Part shown: positions 27,308-36,089 of the stretch, one piece after another
Position numbering within the stretch: the stretch's first letter is position 1
Layout: each line of letters begins with the position of its first letter
Source of the DNA: Flavobacterium magnum
Lineage (GTDB): Bacteria; Bacteroidota; Bacteroidia; Flavobacteriales; Flavobacteriaceae
Direction: 5' to 3'
DNA length: 64,000 nt
Assembly (NCBI RefSeq): GCF_003055625.1
Contig: NZ_CP028811.1
Span: 2,976,001 to 3,040,000, forward strand
Notes under the pieces: generated by a model
The model's input: only the letters and a program-made list of their open reading frames with translations
What the model was told of the DNA's origin: nothing
The model's database searches: none
Position numbers and translations under genes: made by a program

Positions 27308-27474
27308 ATCAATCACTCCTTTTTCGGAAGTTTATCGTTGTAAACATCAGGTGTGGTATTTGATTTACAAAAATACCTGACGGTGCTATTTTAACTTCAT
27401 TTATTTATTTATCAATAATTTAAAACAACTTAAATAAACTATAACGTGAATACAAATTTTACGTTATAAACTAT

Positions 27475-27486
27475 TTACAACTGTAA
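27475..27486. promoter_or_regulatory. Operator-like palindrome 2 (TTACA-N2-TGTAA)
   Basis: TTACAACTGTAA, the same sequence as copy 1. It lies 36 bases (centre to centre) upstream of copy 3, in the -33 region of the XRE gene. Confidence 0.6.
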
Positions 27487-27510
27487 TTTTCAACCTCTCC
27501 CGTAAATTAT

Positions 27511-27522
27511 TTACATTTGTAA
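27511..27522. promoter_or_regulatory. Operator-like palindrome 3 over the XRE promoter
   Basis: TTACATTTGTAA. It contains the -7 element TACATTTG (27512-27519) of the XRE gene, whose ATG is at 27540. A protein bound here would cover the promoter, which suggests autorepression. Confidence 0.65.
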
Positions 27523-27539
27523 CACGAATATTTTTTACT

Positions 27540-27932
27540 ATGCTGCACAACGGAAATTTTATCAAGCGCCTTGAACTTCTCATGAAGCATTACAGCTTGA
27601 GCGCATCGTCTTTTGCCGACAGGATTGGCGTGCAGCGTTCCGGGATTTCGCACCTGCTTTCCGGCCGGAACAAACCCAGTCTCGACTTCATCTTAAAGCT
27701 CGAAGAAGAATTTCCGGAGGTCAGTTTGTACTGGCTGCTCAAAGGGACCGGGTCCCTCCTATCCCAAACAGAAAATAATGAAAGTGCAGTTTCTGAACAA
27801 AGCCCCCTATCTGAAATCATGCCACCCGCGCCGGAGATTGGTACCCGAAATGGCGATATCGAAAAAATCATCGTGCTGTATCGCGACGGCAGCTTCGCAG
27901 ATTTCAGTCCGCGCACCGACCGCCCAAAATAA
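27540..27932 (+). CDS. XRE family transcriptional regulator
   Basis: A 130-residue protein. Residues about 8-65 are an HTH_XRE domain ('YSLSASSFADRIGVQRSGI', 'HLLSGRNKPSLDFILKLEEEF'). The C-terminal half is poorly conserved and ends with 'KIIVLYRDGSFADFSPR'. The gene diverges from the M14 peptidase gene, and its own promoter carries a TTACA-N2-TGTAA palindrome, with two more copies in the same intergenic region. It most probably represses itself and perhaps the peptidase gene; the signal is unknown. Confidence 0.88.
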   Translation: MLHNGNFIKRLELLMKHYSLSASSFADRIGVQRSGISHLLSGRNKPSLDFILKLEEEFPEVSLYWLLKGTGSLLSQTENNESAVSEQSPLSEIMPPAPEIGTRNGDIEKIIVLYRDGSFADFSPRTDRPK

Positions 27933-27937
27933 GAAAA

Positions 27938-27965
27938 CCCCGGTTTTTGGGAAACCGGGGCTTTC
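27938..27965 (+). terminator. Rho-independent terminator
   Basis: A perfect 9-bp stem (CCCCGGTTT with its complement) and five-base loop just after the XRE stop codon; the T tract is short. Confidence 0.75.
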
Positions 27966-28098
27966 AAAACCAATAAAACAAACACAAAACTTAGGCAAGA
28001 TTGCCAGTATCTTATTCCTTCAGGGCAAAAAGGATTTTTTCAGATGCATCTAAACTCATTTACGGCAATTGTCAATGTTTGGTTTTGTTTTGTTGCAA

Positions 28099-28656
28099 TT
28101 ATTTTTTAAAAGCGAATCCTTTATCCGGGAATCGACCCGTAACTCCTTCAATATGAGATACTAGACAATGGGTGTCGTTAGAGTAATCAGCGGTGGGATA
28201 AAACGGCGCTCCCACCCTGACCTGTTTCGTTCCGTAATCAAATGCGATGGGGATAATCGGCACATTGGCTTTCATTGCGATATAATAAAATCCGGATTTG
28301 AGCTCACTCACCGCTTCACGGGTGCCTTCAGGCGAAATGGCCAGGCGGAAGGTTGTTCGTTCATCAAATAGGGCTGCAATCGCTTCAACGGTATTGCGTC
28401 CGCCGGTTCGGTCTAATGGCGCACCGCCCATCCATCGGAAAAACACATCCATCGGAAAGCGGAACAGTTCCTTCTTCCCTACCCAGTGCATCTCGAGCCC
28501 GATGATGCCACGCGCGAAGAGTCCGACGAAAAAATCAGTCCACGACGTATGCGGCATGACCATCAGCACGCTTTTAGGGATATCCGGATCCATGGAACCC
28601 ATGATACGCCAACCCATCAGTCGGAAAAAAATTGCTTTGTAAACCAGCCGTTTCAT
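28099..28656 (-). CDS. PlsC-like 1-acylglycerol-3-phosphate acyltransferase
   Basis: A 185-residue acyltransferase with the HX4D motif 'HTSWTD' (His36) and the acceptor-site motif 'SPEGTR'. At this length it is a short, probably membrane-peripheral version of PlsC-type enzymes, which acylate lysophosphatidate or related lysolipids. It diverges from the methyltransferase-like gene at 28714. Substrate is not predictable. Confidence 0.88.
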   Translation of the reverse strand: MKRLVYKAIFFRLMGWRIMGSMDPDIPKSVLMVMPHTSWTDFFVGLFARGIIGLEMHWVGKKELFRFPMDVFFRWMGGAPLDRTGGRNTVEAIAALFDERTTFRLAISPEGTREAVSELKSGFYYIAMKANVPIIPIAFDYGTKQVRVGAPFYPTADYSNDTHCLVSHIEGVTGRFPDKGFAFKK

Positions 28657-28666
28657 TCCATAATTT

Positions 28667-28698
28667 TTGGTAAAAATAGGATTATTCGTTTATTTTTG
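28667..28698 (+). promoter_or_regulatory. Bacteroidota-type promoter (TTG-N21-TATTTTTG)
   Basis: TTG at 28667-28669 and TATTTTTG at 28691-28698, 15 bases before the ATG of the spermidine synthase-like gene. Confidence 0.7.
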
Positions 28699-28713
28699 GG
28701 CAAAATACAATTT

Positions 28714-29382
28714 ATGGTTCGCCGCCTACTCAGTTACATCATACCCGTAAACGTGGCCAGCAGGAAATCCGAGTGGAGCAAAAACCTCGAAATCACCTGG
28801 AACAACGGCGAGCTCGTCATGGATTCCAAAAACACGAATTATTCCTATGGCAGCCTGCAGCGCATCCTACGTAAAGGCCTTCAGGCGATTGGCTATAAAT
28901 CAATCCTGGACATGCAACACATATTAGTACTGGGCGTCGCCGGCGGAAGCGTCATCAAGACCATTACCGATGAAATTCGTTTTTCGGGCAAAATTACCGG
29001 CGTCGATATCGATGCGCAGGTGATTGCCATGGCCAACGAGTTTTTCGGCCTGGATGCGATTCCAAATCTCGAAATCGTCATTGATGACGCCTTTGAATTC
29101 GTACTGAAGACCAAAGACCGCTACGATCTGATTATTGTCGATATTTTTCAGGATACGGCTATGCCCAATTTCCTATTTGAATCTTTTTTCTCCAAACGGA
29201 TCCATTTTCTGCTCAGGCCAAACGGCATTTTACTTTTCAACACGATGCTGCTCGACAGCAAGGACAACCTGCGTAACGAAGAATATGTGTCTGATTTGGA
29301 CTTGCTCGGATTCAGAACCCAGATTATCCCGCGCGTGGAAGAACACAACGAGCTGATTATCGCACGAAAGTCTGACGCTTAA
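28714..29382 (+). CDS. Spermidine synthase-like methyltransferase-fold protein
   Basis: A 222-residue Rossmann-fold protein. The nucleotide-binding motif is 'ILVLGVAGGSV', followed by the acidic 'ITGVDIDAQVI', 'IDDAFEFV' and 'YDLIIVDIFQDTAMP', the pattern of SpeE-like proteins. The full aminopropyltransferase N-terminal domain of SpeE is absent, and the protein is shorter than SpeE (about 290). It may be a methyltransferase or a divergent aminopropyltransferase. The ATG at 28714 is supported by the promoter; an upstream in-frame start would overlap the divergent acyltransferase gene. Confidence 0.78.
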   Translation: MVRRLLSYIIPVNVASRKSEWSKNLEITWNNGELVMDSKNTNYSYGSLQRILRKGLQAIGYKSILDMQHILVLGVAGGSVIKTITDEIRFSGKITGVDIDAQVIAMANEFFGLDAIPNLEIVIDDAFEFVLKTKDRYDLIIVDIFQDTAMPNFLFESFFSKRIHFLLRPNGILLFNTMLLDSKDNLRNEEYVSDLDLLGFRTQIIPRVEEHNELIIARKSDA

Positions 29383-29474
29383 ATGGTGACCAGTAGCTGA
29401 AATTGAGTTACTACGACGCTAAAATTGTGTCCAAAATACCATGACACATTTACAATTCGCGTTAGTTGGTTTTT

Positions 29475-30206
29475 CTACCGAAGGATCAATGCCCTGGCCT
29501 TCTCGAGATCTTCTGGCGTATCTATGCCAATCCCCGCATGCGACGTTTCTACCATCCTGATGCGCTTACCGAATTCGAGGTAACGCAGTTGTTCCAGTTT
29601 TTCCGAGGCTTCAAGTGACTTCATCGGCAGGCGGTAAAAATCAAGCAATGCCTGTTTTCTAAAGGCATAAACCCCGATGTGACGGAAATATCGCACACCG
29701 GCATCGGGATCACGCGGATACGGAATCACCGATCGCGAAAAATACAGTGCGAAGCCGTTCTGGTCGACAACGACCTTCACGTTATTGGGGTTGTTGATAT
29801 CTTCTGACGCGGTCACCTGGCACATTAGAGACGCCAGATCCGTCTGATGCGCAGTATCGTCCCTGAAAACCTGTATGAGTTTCGCAATGGGCTCGGCATC
29901 AATGAAGGGTTCATCACCCTGCACATTGACAACGATGTCCACATCCATAGTCTCAACGGCTTCGGCGATACGGTCGCTCCCGGACTCGTGTTCCCTGATA
30001 CTCATGATGGCGCGGCCGCCTGCAGACACAATGGCTTGGTGTATAATGGGTGAATCGGTCACGACAAATACCTCATCAAAAAGACCGGTTTGTAACGCGG
30101 ATTCATAAGTACGCTGGATGACGGGCTTGCCCCCAAGATCCTGCATCAGCTTGGCAGGAAAGCGTGTGGAGGCATAGCGTGCAGGGATAACGGCAATGAC
30201 TTTCAT
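29475..30206 (-). CDS. kdsB: 3-deoxy-manno-octulosonate cytidylyltransferase
   Basis: A 243-residue enzyme that activates Kdo as CMP-Kdo for LPS inner core synthesis. The nucleotide-binding start is '[19 protein letters not shown]', followed by '[12 protein letters not shown]' and '[11 protein letters not shown]'. The ATG at 30206 is the usual start; an in-frame upstream start is not needed. Length is normal. Confidence 0.97.
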   Translation of the reverse strand: MKVIAVIPARYASTRFPAKLMQDLGGKPVIQRTYESALQTGLFDEVFVVTDSPIIHQAIVSAGGRAIMSIREHESGSDRIAEAVETMDVDIVVNVQGDEPFIDAEPIAKLIQVFRDDTAHQTDLASLMCQVTASEDINNPNNVKVVVDQNGFALYFSRSVIPYPRDPDAGVRYFRHIGVYAFRKQALLDFYRLPMKSLEASEKLEQLRYLEFGKRIRMVETSHAGIGIDTPEDLEKARALILR

Positions 30207-30304
30207 GACGCTAAAGATAGCGCAAAGTGAGGAAAATCCTTCGTGTTGGCAATAAAAATCGTCGCCATCCGTTTGGTTACAATGATAATCCAAAACCAAT
30301 TAAA

Positions 30305-30685
30305 ATGAAAAAAACCTACCCTTACCTAGCAGCATTGTTATTGTGCTCATTTTTTTCAATCGGAAGCCATGCCCAAAGCAATGTGAAAGAACTTGTGATC
30401 GGCTGTTGGAAAATTGACAGTGTGAATTCGCCCGAAACCGGTGCGCAGATGGATCTTCCCGATGGCGCAAGCAGTATCGTCTGCCTGAAGAAAGACGGAC
30501 GGTTTACGACCACTACCGGGAGCATGACTGTCGAAGGTGATTACAAAATATCCGAAGACGGAAAAACGATGACCCAAAGTATGGATGGCGGCATGCAGGA
30601 CGAAGGCGAGATTTCAGTTACCGATACTGCGCTGGAAATCAAGACATCTGAAGTGATCATCAAATTGAAAAGAATCAAGGAATAA
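30305..30685 (+). CDS. Secreted lipocalin-like small protein
   Basis: A 126-residue exported protein; signal peptide MKKTYPYLAALLLCSFFSI with cleavage after SHAQ. The mature part begins with 'LVIGCWKIDSV' and then alternates short strands ('KKDGRFTTTTGSMTVEG'), as in the small lipocalin-like family of Bacteroidota. Role unknown. It diverges from kdsB. Confidence 0.75.
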   Translation: MKKTYPYLAALLLCSFFSIGSHAQSNVKELVIGCWKIDSVNSPETGAQMDLPDGASSIVCLKKDGRFTTTTGSMTVEGDYKISEDGKTMTQSMDGGMQDEGEISVTDTALEIKTSEVIIKLKRIKE

Positions 30686-30696
30686 CGCAATGACGC

Positions 30697-32058
30697 CTAT
30701 CTGATGACGATTTTGCGGCGTGCAATGATGTTTTTATCCGAATCCAGCAATTGCATCGCATACACACCCGCCGCAAAGCCGCTCACGTCAATGCGCTGCG
30801 CATACAAACCGGAATAAATCCGCTTTCCATCAATGCCCACGATCACGATCCGGGCGACCAATGGGCTCGGATCTATGTAAATCCAATCCCGCGCCGGGAT
30901 CGTATACACTGAAATCTTGCCGGCATCGGAATGGTTTCCTGAAGCGAGCGCGTTATTTTTCAATTCGATAATCCGGTCGTCCGCAGCGACCGGCGTACCC
31001 GCATAATCCTTATTTGAGGTGCAGAGAAAAACCCTTCCGTCAGGCGTGACCGATACATCGCGTAACCTGCCGTAGGTGTTGGTAAGGTAAATGTTTTGCT
31101 GGGTGATTTGCGAGCCGTCGTCGCTGAGCTTGAGTTGTATGAGCTGTTTGTTCTTTAGAACGGCGACCAGCAGGGAGTTGTCCCATTCCGGTATGGCCGG
31201 ATTCTGATATAGGTCGATTCCGGCAGGCGCGATCGATGGCGACCACGTCTTGATGGGTTCCCTGACGTTGTTCTCGTTGCAGAACGTGATCTCGGCCGCT
31301 GTGTTGCACACGCCTTCCACCGTTGGCCAGCCGTAATTCCGGCCCATTTCGATGATGTTGATTTCATCGTTGTTTGCCGTTCCATGCTCCGAACTGTACA
31401 ACATACCATTCCCATAACACAATCCCTGCGGGTTGCGATGCCCCATTGACCAGATGTAGCTTCCGGGTGTGGGGTTGTCATCGGGAACGCTTCCATCGAG
31501 GTTCATACGCAGCACTTTCCCATTGATTGAAGCTGTGTTTTGAGCAACGGCCGGCGTGCCGTACGTATCGCCGAGGCAAATGAACAATTTATCACCCAGG
31601 ATTACCATACGGGAGCCATTATGCGATACGCCGGCGGGAATATTACCGAGAATAATCGTAGGATTGACGAGCGTGTTGCCGACCGCGTCATACTCATAGC
31701 GCACGATTTTAGAAGCCGTATTCGTGTACGCATAATGCACATACAACAAGGGAGTATTATTAAAATCCGGATGCAGCACAATCGAGTGCAAGCCGACGCT
31801 GAACCCGAACAGCGCCACATCGCTGATCGTAAATACCTGCTCCACCTGATAGGTATCGGGATGCATCCGCTTGATATTCCCGGCGAGTTCCGTAAACCAT
31901 ATCCAGCCGTCTGCGCCGTACGCCATGTCCCAAGGTACGTTTAAGCCCGTCGCGACAATGGTGTTTTGCAGGACCGTATTTCCGAGATCGATTTGCGGCC
32001 TCCCGACGGCTGAAAATAAGAAAAGGGTCAATGTCAATAACGTCGTGGATTTTCCCAT
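30697..32058 (-). CDS. Secreted PQQ-type sugar dehydrogenase with T9SS sorting domain
   Basis: A 453-residue exported protein. After the signal peptide (MGKSTTLLTLTLFLFSAVG) comes a six-bladed propeller of the glucose/sorbosone dehydrogenase family: 'ATGLNVPWDMAYGADGWIWF', 'GLHSIVLHPDF', 'SHNGSRMVILGDKLFI', 'WSMGHRNPQGLCY' and 'SEHGTANNDEINII'. The last 75 residues form a type A sorting domain (ends 'NIIARRKIVIR'), so it leaves the cell through the type IX system and is probably surface-attached or released. It would oxidise aldose sugars with PQQ, if PQQ is available from outside. Confidence 0.9.
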   Translation of the reverse strand: MGKSTTLLTLTLFLFSAVGRPQIDLGNTVLQNTIVATGLNVPWDMAYGADGWIWFTELAGNIKRMHPDTYQVEQVFTISDVALFGFSVGLHSIVLHPDFNNTPLLYVHYAYTNTASKIVRYEYDAVGNTLVNPTIILGNIPAGVSHNGSRMVILGDKLFICLGDTYGTPAVAQNTASINGKVLRMNLDGSVPDDNPTPGSYIWSMGHRNPQGLCYGNGMLYSSEHGTANNDEINIIEMGRNYGWPTVEGVCNTAAEITFCNENNVREPIKTWSPSIAPAGIDLYQNPAIPEWDNSLLVAVLKNKQLIQLKLSDDGSQITQQNIYLTNTYGRLRDVSVTPDGRVFLCTSNKDYAGTPVAADDRIIELKNNALASGNHSDAGKISVYTIPARDWIYIDPSPLVARIVIVGIDGKRIYSGLYAQRIDVSGFAAGVYAMQLLDSDKNIIARRKIVIR

Positions 32059-32318
32059 GGTTTTGGTTTTTAGCTTGGTGACACACAAATATAAACTGGC
32101 CGTCCGATTGCCCCGGAGAGAAACCGGAAACCAATCGGGACAACCAAATAAATACACTGCAATTTAGTAAAAAACAGACTGACAGCGATTTACCCTACTT
32201 TCGGTTCCGATGCACTAAAGTGCGTCATGTCGGTCTGGCTTTGACGGAAATTGAAATGAAACCCGAAAATCCCGTAACAATGGCCAGTTTACGAATCCGA
32301 ATTTTGTAAAAAAAAGCA

Positions 32319-33143
32319 ATGAAAACCACGACCGCGAAAAGCATCACAAAAAACGGAACTTTTGAAGTCATCCGAAAAAACTATAAAGGCAGTGGCAGAC
32401 TCAACGGCAAAGTGGCGCTGATTACCGGCGGTGACAGTGGCATAGGACGCAGCGTGGCCGTGCACTTCGCGCGGGAAGGCGCCGATGTGGCCATCGCATA
32501 CCACAATGAAGACAAGGATGCGAAAGAAACCGTCCGCATGATTGAAAAGGAAGGCCGTAAGGCACTGCTGTTCAAGGGAGACCTGAAGGAGGAACGCTTT
32601 TGCAAAAAAATAGTCGAAAGCACCAGAAAGCAACTGGGAAAACTCAACATCCTGGTCAACAACGCGGCGACGCAATTTCCTGAAGACATCTTTGAAAACA
32701 TCACAAAAAAACAATTGCTGCTGACGTTTGAAACCAATATGTTCCCATTTTTCTACACCACCAGGGCGGCACTCAGGCATCTCAAAAAAGGCGATTGTAT
32801 TATCAACACGGCCTCGGTTACGGCATATCGTGGCAGCGACCATTTGGTAGACTACGCGAGTACAAAAGGGGCGATTGTATCCTTTACACGTTCGTTGTCC
32901 AGCCAGTTGGTTGAAAAGGGGATCCGCGTGAATGCCGTTGCGCCCGGCCCGATCTGGACGCCATTGATCCCTGCTACTTTTTCACCAAAAGACGTGGCAG
33001 CTTTTGGCACACAGACGCCTATGAAGCGTGCCGGGGAACCCTCAGAAGTGGCACCCGCATACGTTTTCCTGGCCTGTGAGGACAGCTCTTACATCACCGG
33101 ACAGGTAATCCATGTCAATGGTGGGGAAATAGTGGGCGGTTGA
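32319..33143 (+). CDS. SDR family oxidoreductase
   Basis: A 274-residue short-chain dehydrogenase. The cofactor motif is 'ITGGDSGIGRSV', the structural motif 'LVNNAATQFPED', and the catalytic Ser, Tyr and Lys lie in 'INTASVTAYRG' and 'DYASTKGAIV'. The extended N-terminus and the sequence 'RLNGKVALITGGDSGIGR' match the YhdF/YghA-like general-stress group, which uses NAD(P)H. The substrate is unknown. Confidence 0.9.
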   Translation: MKTTTAKSITKNGTFEVIRKNYKGSGRLNGKVALITGGDSGIGRSVAVHFAREGADVAIAYHNEDKDAKETVRMIEKEGRKALLFKGDLKEERFCKKIVESTRKQLGKLNILVNNAATQFPEDIFENITKKQLLLTFETNMFPFFYTTRAALRHLKKGDCIINTASVTAYRGSDHLVDYASTKGAIVSFTRSLSSQLVEKGIRVNAVAPGPIWTPLIPATFSPKDVAAFGTQTPMKRAGEPSEVAPAYVFLACEDSSYITGQVIHVNGGEIVGG

Positions 33144-33188
33144 AGGTGCGTCCTAATCAATACCCGATTTCAAAATAGTATGGGAAGG

Positions 33189-35150
33189 TTATCTGACCAA
33201 CAGCTTCTTCACCACTGACTTTCCTTCCGAACTGATTTTGGCGACATACATACCGGAAGGCAAAGCGACTTGTATCGACGTCCGTTCCGTAAAATCTGAC
33301 TTGAAAACCAACGAACCTGTAACATTGAAGATTTCTATCGTTCCTGAAGGCAGCCCGGCAATCATGAGCTGATCCTGAACAGGATTTGGGTACAGGCCTA
33401 CCTTGACTTCCGGATTGTCCGAGGTCGCTAAAGCGGCAAACCACGTTTCGCCTGCATGGCTTCCCCAGAGGTATTCAGCCAGCAGCGGGTAATCAATAAA
33501 CGGATTGCGGTTTTTCTGCCAGTTGTATACCACGTTGTTGCGGTTCATTTCAAAATCGTCAGACACGTCAGACATATTCCATGTAAGCAAAGTGGCAAGG
33601 TCGCCAATGAACCCGTCCGGATCATTAGCCGGATCCCCGTTGACGACATTCAGGCCGTTATAGCGTACACACATGTAGAATATCGCGCGGGCAACATCAC
33701 CGTGCCAGCTTCCGGCCGTTCCTGCCGGTCCGTTGTAATCGACGCCGTAATTGCGTTCGCTCCGCAGGGAATTCTCCGGACTGTCTTCAGCCCTGATGTG
33801 GTGCCCATCAGCGTGCCCTGCAAGGATATCGTCAGCGCTCGTCGGATCCCAGTTGTCAATGCCGTTCGCCGTACTCGAAGTACCGTTGGTGAATCCGCCC
33901 CGCGATTGTGCATAGATGTGCTCCCGATTCCAGAAACCTACGGCACCGCTCGTACCGGTTTGGTAATCGATTTTTGATCTAGGCTGCTCAACATACATGA
34001 GCCAGACTTCGCTGCCGTTCTCCGGGTTCTGGTCGGCTTCCTTCAGGATATCGAAAACGTCTCCGTAATTCTGTTTGCGCACTACCGCCGGATTGGCAAT
34101 AATATCCTGGATGGCCTGCTTGAGCACGGCGCCTGATTTTCCTTCCAGCGAAGCATAGTATCCGGTCGGCGCGGTACTGCTGGCCAGGCCGTAAGTAGGA
34201 TTTAGCGGTGTTCCCCAAGGCTGAACGACATAATCGTTATCATGGACTCGGAATTCCACGTTGTCATTGAGTTTGGAATAACCCGAAGGCACGCTTCCCA
34301 TAGACACTTTCATGATTTCATCGCCTTCATCAACCGTATCGTCGGTAAGTTGGAATGCCTTGCTGATCGTGTTGGCGCCGGCAGGAATCACTGCGGTAAG
34401 CGATCCGGTGTAATCACCCGTAGTGAAACTTCCGTTGGCCAGCGTGAACGAGAAAGCGAGATCAGCGGCCACAGCGGTTTGCGTCGTAAAAATAACGTTG
34501 AAACCACTGCCCTCGACCAGATTTGATGGCGCTACCGCAATCGTGATACCGTTAGACCCGACCCCGCTGCCGTCGTTGGGCATACCCGGTGTAGGGGGCT
34601 TGACTTCAAATGTGCCGTCGTTTTTTCGCTGTATGGATTGGGTGGCTGCCGCGCCGTTCACATTTTCGTTGGTGAAACCCGAAAGGTTCATCGCCGTCAT
34701 CAGGGCGGTCGGCTGGACCGTATTGCTGTTGCTGTACGCCACGCCATGGATCAGGTTGGTAGTGGTCGCTACGGTGTTGAACGGGAAATCCGAGGCATTG
34801 CCGAGGTAAATTCCCGCACCGTCGGGGCCGTTCTGTATCGCGCCATTATTGACCACAATAGCCGGCGATGGCGAAACCTGCGAGTTCCCGATCAGGAAAA
34901 TACCGTTGGCATCCGTGGTGTAACCATCCAGGTCAAGTGCCAGGTAGGATGTCGCGGCGTCCCCGTTTGTGGTGCCGTTAAACATCACCAGGACGTAGCC
35001 GTTGAGTGAAAAATTCGGTGTTACCGACTTCAGTTCTACGAATTCCATGACATCCGTCGATGGGGTATCGGCCTCGATCTCATTGATTACAAGTTGGGAA
35101 AACCCCGCAAAACCGGTCAGCAGCAACGCTGCAAGTAGTATTTTTTTCAT
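33189..35150 (-). CDS. Secreted endonuclease I with T9SS sorting domain
   Basis: A 653-residue exported nuclease. Order: signal peptide (MKKILLAALLLTGFAGFSQ), a lamin-tail-like domain (about 20-190, 'LVINEIEADTPSTDVMEFVEL' in two parts), a Calx-beta-like domain (about 205-310), the endonuclease I domain (about 330-565, with 'WNREHIYAQS' and 'DGHHIRAED'), and a type A sorting domain (about 575-653). It would degrade external DNA at the cell surface or in the medium, for phosphate and nucleoside scavenging or biofilm loosening. Confidence 0.92.
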   Translation of the reverse strand: MKKILLAALLLTGFAGFSQLVINEIEADTPSTDVMEFVELKSVTPNFSLNGYVLVMFNGTTNGDAATSYLALDLDGYTTDANGIFLIGNSQVSPSPAIVVNNGAIQNGPDGAGIYLGNASDFPFNTVATTTNLIHGVAYSNSNTVQPTALMTAMNLSGFTNENVNGAAATQSIQRKNDGTFEVKPPTPGMPNDGSGVGSNGITIAVAPSNLVEGSGFNVIFTTQTAVAADLAFSFTLANGSFTTGDYTGSLTAVIPAGANTISKAFQLTDDTVDEGDEIMKVSMGSVPSGYSKLNDNVEFRVHDNDYVVQPWGTPLNPTYGLASSTAPTGYYASLEGKSGAVLKQAIQDIIANPAVVRKQNYGDVFDILKEADQNPENGSEVWLMYVEQPRSKIDYQTGTSGAVGFWNREHIYAQSRGGFTNGTSSTANGIDNWDPTSADDILAGHADGHHIRAEDSPENSLRSERNYGVDYNGPAGTAGSWHGDVARAIFYMCVRYNGLNVVNGDPANDPDGFIGDLATLLTWNMSDVSDDFEMNRNNVVYNWQKNRNPFIDYPLLAEYLWGSHAGETWFAALATSDNPEVKVGLYPNPVQDQLMIAGLPSGTIEIFNVTGSLVFKSDFTERTSIQVALPSGMYVAKISSEGKSVVKKLLVR

Positions 35151-35293
35151 GCCACTGAAAATTAATTATCGGCTGCAAATGTATGTATAAAAACGAATGG
35201 CCCGCGGTAATTTTAGTTAAGATGCTTGTTTTCAGTTTACAGCGCACGCTGAAGCGGTCAGTGGGCAAGACTTTTCAGGTGGAAATGGCGTGC

Positions 35294-35375
35294 CTAGCCC
35301 GGATGGAAGCGGTTATCCTTTTATTTTTTTCTTTAAAAAATAAAAGATAGTAGCGAACAGCCCGATCAGCTCCTG
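35294..35375. repeat. Interspersed hairpin repeat, copy 1
   Basis: A perfect 12-bp inverted repeat (CTTTTATTTTTT at 35318-35329 with its complement at 35335-35346) framed by GGATGGAAGCGGTTATC on the left and ATAGTAGCGAACAGCCCGA on the right. The frames match those of the unit at 43778, while the loop differs. Confidence 0.7.
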
Positions 35376-35409
35376 AAAACAACGGCAATAATTTTAAACA
35401 TTAAGGTAC

Positions 35410-35441
35410 TTGCATTCAATATATTAAAAACTGTACTTTTG
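35410..35441 (+). promoter_or_regulatory. Bacteroidota-type promoter (TTG-N21-TACTTTTG)
   Basis: TTG at 35410-35412 and TACTTTTG at 35434-35441, 43 bases before the J-domain/KTSC gene. Confidence 0.7.
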
Positions 35442-35484
35442 CAAAAAAATTAAAAAGCCATTTTATGGCCTGAAAATAGCGCTT

Positions 35485-35925
35485 ATGAAAAAAATAGCTG
35501 AATACCGGACGCTGCTCAATGTAGATAAGAGCGTGGAACTGAAGGAACTCAAAACCATCTACCGCAACTCGATGAAAGCATGCCATCCCGATAAATTCCA
35601 GGGTGATGAGGCAGGACTCGCCGCCGCAGAAGCGCAGAGCAAGGACGTGATTGAGGCGTATCATTTCCTGGTGAGCATCCACCCTGATACGATCAAGCAG
35701 GGACAGGACGAGTATAATGACACGATTGCGAACTCGGTTCTCGTGGATTTCAACTATGAAAATATCAGGCTCAAGGCCGTATTCTCAAATGGCAGCAGCT
35801 ATGAATACTTCAGCGTGCCCAAAGCCACCTACATCAAGATGATTAACGCCGATTCGCCGAACCGGTTTGCAAAAAGGCATATTTTCCAGGCCTTCCCTTA
35901 CAGGAAACTCACTAATCAGGAGTAG
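35485..35925 (+). CDS. J-domain and KTSC fusion protein
   Basis: A 146-residue cytoplasmic protein. Residues 1-70 are a DnaJ-like J domain with the HPD tripeptide in 'KACHPDKFQGDE'. Residues about 85-146 are a KTSC domain ('YENIRLKAVFSNGSSYEYFSV', split by 'NSVLVDFNY'), a small domain often found alone or fused to nucleic-acid proteins. The HPD suggests that it stimulates Hsp70 (DnaK). The glycine-rich and zinc parts of DnaJ are absent. Confidence 0.85.
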   Translation: MKKIAEYRTLLNVDKSVELKELKTIYRNSMKACHPDKFQGDEAGLAAAEAQSKDVIEAYHFLVSIHPDTIKQGQDEYNDTIANSVLVDFNYENIRLKAVFSNGSSYEYFSVPKATYIKMINADSPNRFAKRHIFQAFPYRKLTNQE

Positions 35926-36060
35926 CGCGCAGCGCACGGGCCGTTACCGCTTTTGCATGAGCAGGCCGCTTTTCGGTAAGATTTCAGGATGACAATCCCG
36001 CCCGGTTTTCTGCTGCGAAGCGGCCTGCCGGTTTGCGGCACGGCGTCAGGTTTTTTTGCG

Positions 36061-36068
36061 TAATTTTG
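36061..36068 (+). promoter_or_regulatory. TAnnTTTG promoter element
   Basis: TAATTTTG, 21 bases before the persulfide dioxygenase-like gene; no -33 TTG at a normal distance. Confidence 0.45.
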
Positions 36069-36089
36069 CAGTCTTAAAAACCGCGACCC

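Larger units (their letters stand above)
35151..35484. other. 334-base intergenic region with repeat and promoter
   Basis: Between two divergent genes. It holds a repeat unit (35294-35375) and a promoter for the rightward gene (35410-35441). I see no gene in it. Confidence 0.7.

Noticed and set aside
32207-32218. Palindrome GCACT-AA-AGTGC before the SDR gene
   Set aside because: A single short palindrome without a second copy or promoter relation; could be chance.
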